Source of the DNA: Maricaulis sp.
Lineage (GTDB): Bacteria > Pseudomonadota > Alphaproteobacteria > Caulobacterales > Maricaulaceae
Length of the DNA stretch: 64,000 nucleotides
NCBI RefSeq assembly: GCF_030149425.1
Contig: NZ_JASBRQ010000068.1
Location: 1-64,000 of the forward strand
Direction: 5' to 3'
Position 1 is the stretch's first letter; every line of letters begins with the position of its first letter. Below, one piece after another: positions 54,732 through 62,617 of the stretch. The notes beneath the pieces were generated by a model, which made no database searches, was not told the origin of the DNA, and was given only the letters and a program-made list of their open reading frames with translations. Position numbers and translations under genes: made by a program.

Positions 54732-54762
54732 AGCGGCGGACCATCTGGTCCGCCGCTTTTTT
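54732..54762 (+). terminator. Rho-independent terminator
   Basis: Perfect 11-base arms AGCGGCGGACC and GGTCCGCCGCT flank ATCT, followed by TTTTTT. It lies 26 bases after the TonB receptor stop. Confidence 0.93.
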
Positions 54763-55026
54763 CATGGCAGGCCGCTGCCGTTGGTCGAGACAGGCGTGTT
54801 CTTCATCGCAACACACCTGCTGCCACCGGCCCCGGGCGCTAGACTGGAAAGGTCTCAAATTAGATCCCTCCGGGTCTTTGAGCCGCAGTACCCAACTGCG
54901 AAAAACACACGGCGCCCTGGATACTTAGTATCCAGGGCTGCGTGCGTTTGGAGGCCTTACGATTCCGGCCTTGACTCTCCTGCCGCAAGTGAGAACATAA
55001 GAAGAACATCGACTATGGGATAGATC
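54763..55026. other. Intergenic region: structured element plus LexA-controlled promoter
   Basis: Three adjacent inverted repeats fill 54851-54938: GG-CTCAAA/TTTGAG-CC with an inner GATCC/GGGTC stem (54851-54884), CGCAGT/ACTGCG (54884-54900) and GCCCTGGATAC/GTATCCAGGGC (54914-54938, 11-base perfect arms, TTA loop). No open frame of note crosses it. Its right part holds the imuA promoter. I cannot assign the structured part to a known RNA family. Confidence 0.55.
54971..55007 (+). promoter_or_regulatory. imuA promoter with LexA box
   Basis: GAAC-ATAAGAA-GAAC at 54993-55007 is the reverse complement of GTTC-N7-GTTC, the LexA box of alphaproteobacteria. TTGACT at 54971-54976 is a good -35, and the LexA box covers the expected -10, 20 bases before imuA. 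LexA binding would block the promoter until DNA damage. Confidence 0.88.
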
Positions 55027-55863
55027 ATGCGATCTGCGTCTTCGCGTCCAGACGGACCGGCGCAGCTGGAGAAGCTGCGCGCCAAAATCAGGGATTTGAT
55101 GCCGGCCTCCGCGCTGACTATGGCGACGGAGGACGCGCATGCGCCTGCAGCGCAAGACCCGGCCCTGGCCGCAGGCCCCTTGCTGGAGGTGGACCGCCAG
55201 CTGCACCTCGGTACCGGGCTGCACGAATTTTGCCCGCAAGATTATCTCGACACCCCTGCTGCGCTGGCCGTGCAGAGCGGTTTCATGGCCCAGGCCCTGC
55301 GCCGCGCCGGCACAGCACCGCCGCTGCTCTGGGTCCGGGCGCGCAATAGCGGCCAGGATTTCGGCCAGCCCTACCCGCTGGGCCTGCAGCAATGGGGCCT
55401 GGCGCCCGAACGCACCATTTTCGCCGAGACGGACAGCCTCACCGATGCCCTCTGGGCCATGGAGGACGCCCTGCGCGCCGGGGCCTGGGTGATGGGTGAG
55501 GCCGGCACGTCTTCACGTTACGATCTGACCGCGACCAAGCGCCTGCACATGGCAGCACAGGCGCGCGGCGGACTGGCTTTGGTGCTGCGGCACCATGACA
55601 TGATCGGGGCCAGTGCGGCCCTGACACGATGGCGCCTGTCGGCCCGGCCTTCGCCGGCGCAGGACTGGCGCGGGGCGACAGGTTTGCCCGGGCTGGGGTC
55701 TCCCCGTTTCCGGGCGCATTTGGAACGGGTCAGGGGCGGCCCGCCGAAACAATTCGATATCGAGTGGAAGCATGCGGCGTTTCATGTCCTTGAGCCTGCC
55801 CCGCTGGCCGACAGAACGGCTCGGCCTGAGCCCCGGAGCAAGCCCGCGCGCCAGCGCGCCTGA
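55027..55863 (+). CDS. imuA: ImuA, SOS mutagenesis protein
   Basis: A 278-residue RecA-like/SulA-like protein of the ImuA family. GLHEFCPQDYLDTPAA and LLWVRARNSGQDFGQPYPLG are typical; a functional Walker A is not visible, as usual for ImuA. The C-terminal WKHAAFHVLEPAPLADR contains the conserved region that overlaps the imuB start. It overlaps imuB by 92 bases. It works with ImuB and DnaE2 in damage-induced mutagenesis, as shown in Caulobacter. Confidence 0.92.
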   Translation: MRSASSRPDGPAQLEKLRAKIRDLMPASALTMATEDAHAPAAQDPALAAGPLLEVDRQLHLGTGLHEFCPQDYLDTPAALAVQSGFMAQALRRAGTAPPLLWVRARNSGQDFGQPYPLGLQQWGLAPERTIFAETDSLTDALWAMEDALRAGAWVMGEAGTSSRYDLTATKRLHMAAQARGGLALVLRHHDMIGASAALTRWRLSARPSPAQDWRGATGLPGLGSPRFRAHLERVRGGPPKQFDIEWKHAAFHVLEPAPLADRTARPEPRSKPARQRA

Positions 55864-57382
55864 CAACACACCCTTTGCCCTGGTCCACACCACGACCGGC
55901 GGCGAACGGCTCTATGCCCTCAATGCGGTCGCAGCCCGGGCCGGGCTCAGGCGCGGCCAGTCCGTGGCCGACGCCAAGGCGCTGGAACCCCTGATGCGGA
56001 CGGCCCCGGCCAAGCCGGATGCAGATACACGCCTGCTCCAGGCCTATGCCCGCGCCTGCGGGCGCTGGTCGCCCTTTGTCGCGCCAGACCCCGGCCAACC
56101 CGGCGATGATGGTATTCTGCTCGACATCACCGGCTGTGCCCGGCTGTTCGGCGGCGAGGACAAGCTGATCGCGGCTGCCCTTGAGGCCAGTCGTGCACGC
56201 GGCCTGACCACCTATGCCGCCGCCGCACCGAGCATCGGCCTGGCCTGGGGGCTGGCGCGCTACCAGGCCCGTCAGAGCGAAACCGGCTGGGTCAGCGCGG
56301 ACAGGATCGACACCGCCCTGGCCGATATGCCGGTCGAAGGCCTGCGCATCGGCGAAACCGCTGCCCAATTGCGCCGTTTCGGGCTCAAGCGGGCCGGCGA
56401 TCTCATCGCCTTGCCCCGCGCCAGCCTGACCCGGCGTTTCGGAGCCGGGCTTGTGACCCGGCTCGATCAGGCCACGGGGCGCGTCGAGGAAAGCCTCAAC
56501 CCGTTACAACCGCTTACCGATTGCCGCGCCCGTCTGCGCTTTCCCGAGCCGCTGCTGCTGCTCGACAGTCTCAAGCAATGCGTCGATGAGACAGCCCGGA
56601 GCCTGTGTGAACAGCTCGAGACCCAGGGGCTGGGCCTGCGCCGGGTCGAACTCAATCTCTACCGTATCGACGGCAAGCTGATCCTGCTCGGCGTCGGCAC
56701 GGCCGCGCCGGCGCGCGACCCGGCCCATATCGCACGGCTCTTGTACGAAAAACTCGACCGGGCCGAGATCGATATCGGTTTCGGCATTGATGTCGTCGAA
56801 TTGCGTGCCCGCGAGACCGCGCCCCTCAAGGGCCGGCAGGCCGGGCTTTTGCACACCGGCGAACCCGACCCGGAGGAGCTCGACCAGCTGACCGACCGGC
56901 TCGTCGTCCGCCTCGGCGATGACCAGGTGCGCCGCGCCGGGCGGCGTGAAAGTCATATACCCGAGCGCGCGGCAGGCTGGCGTCCCGGCCCATCCCTCAC
57001 CGGTTCATCCCTGAGCGGTTCCGCCCTGAGCGGTTCCGCCCTGAGCGTATGCGAGCCGGCGCAAACGCCCGCCTTGATCACTGCGCCCGCCCCGGACCGC
57101 CCGCTCCTCATCCTGGCCCGCCCGGAACCGGCCCAGGCCGTCGCGGAAATTCCCGACGGCCCGCCGCGCAGCTTCATCTGGCGCCGCGTCCGCCATCTCG
57201 TGCATCGCGCCGAAGGCCCGGAGCGTCTGGCCCCGGAATGGTGGCGCGACCAGCTCAGTGCCCGCACGCGCGATTATTTCCGCGTCGAAACCCGTGAAGG
57301 CCGCCGCTTCTGGCTTTACCGCGAAGGCCTGTTCGGCCTGGAAACCCGCACCCCGAACTGGTTCGTGCACGGGGCCTCTTGA
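55772..57382 (+). CDS. imuB: ImuB, inactive Y-family polymerase homolog
   Basis: A 536-residue protein from ATG 55772 or 55784. It has Y-family fold landmarks (FMSLSLPRWPTERL, ARAGLRRGQSVADAKALEPL, DGILLDITGCARLFGGEDKL) but the catalytic acids are missing: the usual SIDE is LDIT. A C-terminal extension (about 400-536) includes RDYFRVETREGRRFWLYREG. In Caulobacter ImuB bridges DnaE2 to the beta clamp. In-frame repeats (GSSLS-GSALS-GSALS, 57001-57045) form a short variable linker. Confidence 0.93.
   Translation: MRRFMSLSLPRWPTERLGLSPGASPRASAPDNTPFALVHTTTGGERLYALNAVAARAGLRRGQSVADAKALEPLMRTAPAKPDADTRLLQAYARACGRWSPFVAPDPGQPGDDGILLDITGCARLFGGEDKLIAAALEASRARGLTTYAAAAPSIGLAWGLARYQARQSETGWVSADRIDTALADMPVEGLRIGETAAQLRRFGLKRAGDLIALPRASLTRRFGAGLVTRLDQATGRVEESLNPLQPLTDCRARLRFPEPLLLLDSLKQCVDETARSLCEQLETQGLGLRRVELNLYRIDGKLILLGVGTAAPARDPAHIARLLYEKLDRAEIDIGFGIDVVELRARETAPLKGRQAGLLHTGEPDPEELDQLTDRLVVRLGDDQVRRAGRRESHIPERAAGWRPGPSLTGSSLSGSALSGSALSVCEPAQTPALITAPAPDRPLLILARPEPAQAVAEIPDGPPRSFIWRRVRHLVHRAEGPERLAPEWWRDQLSARTRDYFRVETREGRRFWLYREGLFGLETRTPNWFVHGAS
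57001..57045 (+). repeat. Three 15-base tandem repeats inside imuB
   Basis: Units cggttcatccctgag, cggttccgccctgag and cggttccgccctgag (the last two identical) encode a Gly-Ser-Ser/Ala-Leu-Ser repeat. The number is a multiple of three bases, so expansions keep the frame. Confidence 0.85.
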
Positions 57383-57391
57383 GATCAGACC

Positions 57392-60300
57392 ATGCACCAC
57401 GCCGCCGAACTCGTTGCCGCGACGAATTTTTCCTTCCTGACGGGGGCTTCGCATCCCGATGAAATGGTGGCTCAGGCCGCCTTGCTGGGGCTGAGCGCCA
57501 TTGGGATTGCCGACACCAACTCCTTCGCCGGCATGGTGCGGGCGCATCTCGCCGCCAAGGATGCCGGGATCAAACTGCTGGTCGGCGTGCGGCTGAAAAC
57601 GGTCTGCGGTTTTGACATCGCTGCCTATCCCACCGATCGCGAGGCTTATGGCCGTCTCTGCCGCATGCTCACCAATGCCAATTTCCGCTCGGTGAAGGGC
57701 CAGTGCGATCTCTGGCTGGAAGAGGTCATCGATGCTTCTCCCGGCCAGGTCTTCATCCTGCTCCCGCCACAACATGCCAGCGAGCACTGGCGCGAACGGG
57801 CCGCCCATATACTGGCCCGCTCGCATGCCCGCCATGCCCTGGCCCTGACGCGGTGGTTTGACGGCCAGGATGGCCGCCGCCTGTTCCAGCTCGACGCCAT
57901 CGCCCAGGAGCTCGAAATCGACACCGTGGCGACAACCGATGCCCGTTTCCACACCCCCGAGCGCAAACCGCTGGCTGATGTGGTGACCTGTATCCGTGAG
58001 CATGTGACCCTGAAACGCGCCGGCTTCCATCTCGCCGCCAATGGCGAACGCCATCTCAAACCACCACACGAACTCTACCGCCTGTTCCAGGGCTATGAGG
58101 CCGCCGTGGCCCGCTCGCTCGACCTCGCCGGCCGGATCAACTTCTCGCTCGACGAGCTCGTCTATCAATATCCCGATGAGGTGATCGGGGCAGATGAAAC
58201 CCCGATGCAGACCCTGCGGCGGCTGACCGAGGAAGGCCTGGAGCGGCGCTACCCATCCGGCCCGCCGGACCGCATCACGCGCGCCGTTGCACATGAGCTC
58301 GCCCTCATCGAGGAGCTCGACTACGCCGCCTATTTCCTCACCGTCTACGACATCGTCCGCTTTGCCCGCAGCCAGGACATTCTGTGCCAGGGCCGCGGCT
58401 CGGCGGCCAATTCCGCTGTTTGCTACATTATCGGCATCACCGAAGTGGATCCGGCCCGGATTGACCTGCTGTTTGAACGCTTTGTCTCGGCAGAACGTGG
58501 TGAGCCGCCGGATATCGACGTGGATTTCGAGCACCAGCGCCGCGAGGAGGTGATCCAGTACGTCTATGAGAAGTACGGCCGCCGCCGCGCCGCCATGACC
58601 GCGACGGTGAATTGCTATCGCCCGCGCGGGGCCATCCGTGAAACCGGCAAGGTGTTCGGCCTGTCCGGTGACATCATCTCGGCCCTGTCCAAAACACTCT
58701 GGGGCTGGCGCAGCGATGATCTGACCGATGACCGGATCCGCAGCGAACTCGGCCTCGACCCGGAAGCGCCGGAGATCGCCATGACGCTGCGCTATGCACG
58801 CGAGCTGATGGGCTTTCCCCGGCATCTCTCGCAGCATCCCGGCGGTTTTGTCATGACCCAGGGACGGCTCGACGAGATCGTGCCCCTGCACAATGCCGCC
58901 ATGCCCGACCGCACGGTTCTGGAGTGGGACAAGGAAGATATCGACGCGCTCGGCCTGATGAAGGTGGATGTACTCGGCCTGGGCATGCTCAGCTGCGTGG
59001 CCCGGGCAATGACGATGATCCGTGAGCACTATCAGCGGCCCCTGCGTGTCGCCGATATTCCACCCGAGGATGCGGCGGTCTACGACATGATCTGCAAGGC
59101 CGACACGATTGGCGTTTTCCAGATCGAAAGCCGGGCCCAGATGACCATGCTGCCACGGCTCAAACCGCGCAATTTCTACGACCTGGTCATCGAGGTCGCG
59201 ATTGTCCGCCCGGGCCCAATCCAGGGCGATATGGTGCATCCCTATCTGCGCCGGCGCGATGGCCGTGAGCCGGTCGAGTTTCCCTCCCGGGAATTGGAGG
59301 ATGTCCTGGGCAAGACGCTGGGTGTGCCCCTGTTCCAGGAACAGGCCATGCGGATTGCCATTGTCGCGGCCGGCTTCACCCCCTCGGAGGCGGACCGCTT
59401 ACGCCGGTCCATGGCCGCCTTCCGCCGTTCCGGCACGATCCACGAAATGGGCATGAAGCTGAAACAGGGCATGATCGCCAATGGCTATGAACCGGACTTC
59501 GCCGAGCGCTGTTTCAAACAGCTCGAGGGCTTTGGCGAATACGGCTTCCCGGAAAGCCATGCCGCCAGCTTCGCCCTCATCGTCTATGTCTCCTGCTGGC
59601 TCAAGCGCTACTTCCCCGACGTCTTTCTCGCCGCCCTGCTCAACGCCCAGCCGATGGGCTTTTACGCCCCGGCGCAGCTGGTCCGCGATGCCCGCGATCA
59701 TGGCGTCGAAGTGCGCCCGCCCGACGTCAATCACTCCGATTGGGAAGCGACGCTGGAACCGTGCAGCGGGCCGCCGCCGGACCGTCGCCTGCCCTTCGAC
59801 ATGCCTACCGGCGAGGGCGGCGGCCGCTTTGCCGTGCGCCTCGGCCTGCGTCAGATCAAAGGCATGAAGGAGCCGATGGCGGCGCGGCTGGTCGCAGCGC
59901 GTCACGCGGAAGGCCCCTTCGCCAGCGTCGCCGACCTGGCGCGCCGGGCCCGCATCGACCGCGGCACAATCGACCGGCTGGCCCAGGCCGATGCTTTCGG
60001 CTCGATCGATCTCGACCGGCGCAAGGCCGGCTGGTCAGCCCTGGCCGAGGCCGGCAAACCCCTGCCCCTGTTCGACCGGCTCGATGATTATGGAGCGGAG
60101 CGCGCGGTTGCCCTGCCGGCCCTGAGCGGCGGCGAGAACGTGGCCCAGGATTATGCCAGCCTGCGGCTTTCCCTGAAGGCTCATCCGCTCTCCTTCTTCC
60201 GCGCCGAATTCAATGAGCGGGGCTTTTTACGCGCCGAACAATTGCGCGAGATGCGGGACGGACAATGGGTGACGATCGCTGGCCTGGTGCTGGTGCGCCA

Positions 60301-60667
60301 GCGCCCGGGCTCGGCCAGCGGCGTGATTTTTGCCACGCTGGAGGATGAGACCGGGGTCGCCAATGTCATCGTCTGGCCAAAGACGTTCGAGCGTCACCGC
60401 AAAACGGTGATGAGCGCCAAGCTGATGACTGTGACCGGCCGGCTGCAGAAGGAGGGCGAGGTCATCCACATCGTCTCACACCGGATCGATGATCAAAGCT
60501 GGCGCCTGGCCGCGCTGGCCGGCGGTGCCGATTTCGAAGAGGCGCTGGCCCATGCCGACGAGGTCAGTCGCCCCCAGGTCGACCCGCGCACGGTGGCGCT
60601 TTATCGCAAGGCCATGCAGGGCCAGGGGCTCAGCGAGATCCTGCCCAAGAGCCGGGATTTTCATTGA
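57392..60667 (+). CDS. dnaE2: Error-prone DNA polymerase III alpha-like, DnaE2
   Basis: A 1091-residue C-family polymerase. The N-terminal PHP domain starts FSFLTGASHPDEM. Catalytic aspartates are in PDIDVDFEH (Asp374, Asp376) and in MKVDVLGLGML. Helix-hairpin-helix and OB-fold parts follow (VTGRLQKEGEVIHIV). Length, the SAANSAVCY motif and the PHP start fit DnaE2 rather than the replicative DnaE. It follows imuB by nine bases in the LexA-controlled cassette and carries out damage-induced translesion synthesis. Confidence 0.95.
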   Translation: MHHAAELVAATNFSFLTGASHPDEMVAQAALLGLSAIGIADTNSFAGMVRAHLAAKDAGIKLLVGVRLKTVCGFDIAAYPTDREAYGRLCRMLTNANFRSVKGQCDLWLEEVIDASPGQVFILLPPQHASEHWRERAAHILARSHARHALALTRWFDGQDGRRLFQLDAIAQELEIDTVATTDARFHTPERKPLADVVTCIREHVTLKRAGFHLAANGERHLKPPHELYRLFQGYEAAVARSLDLAGRINFSLDELVYQYPDEVIGADETPMQTLRRLTEEGLERRYPSGPPDRITRAVAHELALIEELDYAAYFLTVYDIVRFARSQDILCQGRGSAANSAVCYIIGITEVDPARIDLLFERFVSAERGEPPDIDVDFEHQRREEVIQYVYEKYGRRRAAMTATVNCYRPRGAIRETGKVFGLSGDIISALSKTLWGWRSDDLTDDRIRSELGLDPEAPEIAMTLRYARELMGFPRHLSQHPGGFVMTQGRLDEIVPLHNAAMPDRTVLEWDKEDIDALGLMKVDVLGLGMLSCVARAMTMIREHYQRPLRVADIPPEDAAVYDMICKADTIGVFQIESRAQMTMLPRLKPRNFYDLVIEVAIVRPGPIQGDMVHPYLRRRDGREPVEFPSRELEDVLGKTLGVPLFQEQAMRIAIVAAGFTPSEADRLRRSMAAFRRSGTIHEMGMKLKQGMIANGYEPDFAERCFKQLEGFGEYGFPESHAASFALIVYVSCWLKRYFPDVFLAALLNAQPMGFYAPAQLVRDARDHGVEVRPPDVNHSDWEATLEPCSGPPPDRRLPFDMPTGEGGGRFAVRLGLRQIKGMKEPMAARLVAARHAEGPFASVADLARRARIDRGTIDRLAQADAFGSIDLDRRKAGWSALAEAGKPLPLFDRLDDYGAERAVALPALSGGENVAQDYASLRLSLKAHPLSFFRAEFNERGFLRAEQLREMRDGQWVTIAGLVLVRQRPGSASGVIFATLEDETGVANVIVWPKTFERHRKTVMSAKLMTVTGRLQKEGEVIHIVSHRIDDQSWRLAALAGGADFEEALAHADEVSRPQVDPRTVALYRKAMQGQGLSEILPKSRDFH

Positions 60668-60679
60668 CCAGAACGGTAA

Positions 60680-60712
60680 AGCCGGGCCCAGCGATACCGC
60701 GCTGGCCCGGCT
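60680..60712. terminator. Long hairpin between converging dnaE2 and hicA-like genes
   Basis: Arms AGCCGGGCC(C)AGCG and CGCTGGCCCGGCT pair over 13 base pairs with one bulge around ATACCG. No T-run follows, so termination may need Rho; it is symmetric enough to act from both sides. Confidence 0.55.
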
Positions 60713-60738
60713 CACAGATTGTATATCAAAGCCGGAAA

Positions 60739-61005
60739 CTAGAGCGCGTAATCGCGCTCCGGGTCGACGCCCGCCGTCTCCAGGAATTTGCGGATGGCGC
60801 GCACTTCATCCTTGGGCAGCGAATGTTTGGCGTGATGGAAATTCGCCGTATGGCCGTTGAGCGTGACCGCGAATTTGGCGCCATTGCGCTCATGCAGCTC
60901 AGCACCGAGATCGCTCAGAACATGCTCGACATCGGCCGGAGCCAGATTGGCCGGCTCGGGATGATGGAAAATCGCGTGCAAGGTCTTGCGGTGTTTGTGG
61001 TTCAT
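60739..61005 (-). CDS. HicA-like small protein without HicB partner
   Basis: An 88-residue protein from ATG 61005 after AGGGAGG. NHKHRKTLHAIFHHPEPANL, VLSDLGAELHERNGAKFAVTLNGH and a C-terminal IRKFLETAGVDP resemble HicA family proteins that lie outside complete toxin-antitoxin pairs. The HicA active-site histidine could be one of those in ANFHHAKHS. Neither neighbour is a HicB antitoxin. It may be a domesticated relative, so I do not claim toxicity. Confidence 0.65.
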   Translation of the reverse strand: MNHKHRKTLHAIFHHPEPANLAPADVEHVLSDLGAELHERNGAKFAVTLNGHTANFHHAKHSLPKDEVRAIRKFLETAGVDPERDYAL

Positions 61006-61223
61006 GTCGATGGCCTCCCTGAAGATTTAGCCTCAGGTTATCGCCACACTTTTCCTCCGGATATGCGACCAAGCGCCCCGCGACGCTCCGCCTCACCCCC
61101 GCGTCGCTGTGGCGGCGCGGGCCGCGCAAAACCGGCGTCGATATTGCAATACTTTGTTAACCCAGGGCGCGGTGTTACGCTTTGGGTCAGCTTGGACTTG
61201 CGTGAACATCAAGGGTGACCAGC

Positions 61224-61586
61224 GTGCTGAACGAGATCGAGAACCAGACCATGTCCGCCCTTTGGGACCGGGGCTCCGCCTCGCTGGACGAACTCGCTGT
61301 CGCGACCCGTTCACCCGCCGGCAAAACGCTGCAGACCCTGCGCCGCCTGGTCAATAAGGGCGCCGTGGCGCGCCGGCGCCAGGGCCAGGATATTGTCTAC
61401 AAGCCGCTGCTCAATCGGGACACTGCGCGCACCCACAAACTCGGACGCGCCCTGTCGGGCATGACGACTGATACCAGCGGTCTGACCGGCATGGTGGTGC
61501 TCAGCGAAAGCGATCTCGATCCGCAGGACTGGGCCGATCTTCAGGCGGAAATCGCCGCCCGCAAGGCCCGTAAGGCCGCGCGCTAG
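61224..61586 (+). CDS. BlaI/MecI-type winged-helix regulator
   Basis: A 120-residue protein from GTG 61224, eight bases after AAGGG; GTG 61215 is the other choice. Winged-helix features: MSALWDRGSASLDELAVA, LQTLRRLVNKGAVARR, GQDIVYKPL. It resembles BlaI/CopY-type repressors, but the long C-terminal tail is Asp/Ala-rich (SESDLDPQDW) and there is no BlaR or beta-lactamase next door. Stand-alone paralogs of this kind regulate diverse genes; the target is unknown. Confidence 0.7.
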   Translation: MLNEIENQTMSALWDRGSASLDELAVATRSPAGKTLQTLRRLVNKGAVARRRQGQDIVYKPLLNRDTARTHKLGRALSGMTTDTSGLTGMVVLSESDLDPQDWADLQAEIAARKARKAAR

Positions 61587-62536
61587 CCCGCGTCCAGGAA
61601 AGCCCGCACATCCGCCAGCGTACGCGCCGGCGCTTCCTCATGCGGGACATGGCCGAGATCACTATAGGTGATGATACGGGCATCGGGCATGTGGGCCGCG
61701 AATTCGCCGGCATGGGCCGGCGGCACCATGACATCCCGCTCACCCCAGACGATCAGGGCCGGAGCCTCGACCCGGGCCAGGTCGGCACGCGGATCCGGCA
61801 AGGTAAAGACTTCAAGCCGCTCGACCAGGGCGTCGCCGACGCCGGGCTGGCGCATCAGGCTGTGCACACGGGCCGGCAAATCCTCCGGCATGCGCTCGGG
61901 ATCGCCAAACAGGGTGCGCGAGGCGGCGGCAATACCAAATTCCGGTCCCTGGGTGAGGAAGAAGGCCACGGCCGCGGGAACCGGTACCGGCTCCTCGCTC
62001 ACGCCATTGATGGAAAACCCGCCGGGCGCCAGCAGGACCAGGCTGGAGACGCGTTCGGGATGATCTGCGGCGAGCCGCCAGGCCACCAGACCGCCCAGGG
62101 AATTGCCGACCAGGCTGGCCTCATCGAGCGCCAGGGCGTCCATCAATGAGCGCGTGAACGCAACAGTGTCCGCGACGCTGTAGCGGGCCTGCGGGTCCGG
62201 CCCGGTCAGGGCATGCCCCGGCAGGTCAAAGCGGATCACCCGGTAGTCCTGCGCCAGATCGGCAGCCCAGGCGTCCCAGCTTTCCAGCGAATAGGAAAAC
62301 CCGTGAATGAGCAGCAGGGCCGGCGCATCGGCGGGTCCTTCCATGCGCACGCGGGCAGTGATGCCATCGACATCGACCCAGCGGTCAGACGCTGACCAGT
62401 AGGGGCTGTCCGGGATCGGCCGTTCGGAGGCGGACAGTTCGAACGTCGGTTCAGCGCTGTCGCGATTGCCTAGGAGGACCCAGGCAGCGAGCGCGATCAG
62501 GACAAGGGCGAGAGCGACGAAAACGAGATTGCGCAT
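61583..62536 (-). CDS. Alpha/beta hydrolase with N-terminal membrane anchor
   Basis: A 317-residue protein from ATG 62536; an upstream frame to 62572 is not required. An N-terminal hydrophobic helix (LVFVALALVLIALAAWVLLG) anchors it or acts as an uncleaved signal. Catalytic marks: LLIHGFSYS (HG), LVGNSLGGLVAW (Ser in GNSLGG), GERDVMVPP (Asp) and LGHVPHEEAP (His). Its stop overlaps the converging regulator by four bases. Substrate unknown; related proteins hydrolyse esters or epoxides. Confidence 0.88.
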   Translation of the reverse strand: MRNLVFVALALVLIALAAWVLLGNRDSAEPTFELSASERPIPDSPYWSASDRWVDVDGITARVRMEGPADAPALLLIHGFSYSLESWDAWAADLAQDYRVIRFDLPGHALTGPDPQARYSVADTVAFTRSLMDALALDEASLVGNSLGGLVAWRLAADHPERVSSLVLLAPGGFSINGVSEEPVPVPAAVAFFLTQGPEFGIAAASRTLFGDPERMPEDLPARVHSLMRQPGVGDALVERLEVFTLPDPRADLARVEAPALIVWGERDVMVPPAHAGEFAAHMPDARIITYSDLGHVPHEEAPARTLADVRAFLDAG

Positions 62537-62570
62537 GAGGACCGGTCCTGCCCGACGATAAAAGACAAAC

Positions 62571-62605
62571 AAAAAAGATGACGGGGCGATCCGGAGACCG
62601 CCCCG
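62571..62605 (-). terminator. Rho-independent terminator of the TonB receptor
   Basis: Arms CGGGGCG (62582-62588) and CGCCCCG (62599-62605) flank ATCCGGAGAC. On the minus strand the hairpin is followed by TCATCTTTTTTG. It lies 13 bases after the receptor stop. Confidence 0.85.
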
Positions 62606-62617
62606 CCAAGGTGCAGA

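Noticed and set aside
57005-59239. 744-residue minus-strand open frame opposite imuB and dnaE2
   Set aside because: Antisense to two well-recognised genes and lacks any coherent domain.
62446-62461. Second LexA-like box (GTTC ... GTTC)
   Set aside because: The gap is eight bases, not seven, and it lies inside the hydrolase coding region.
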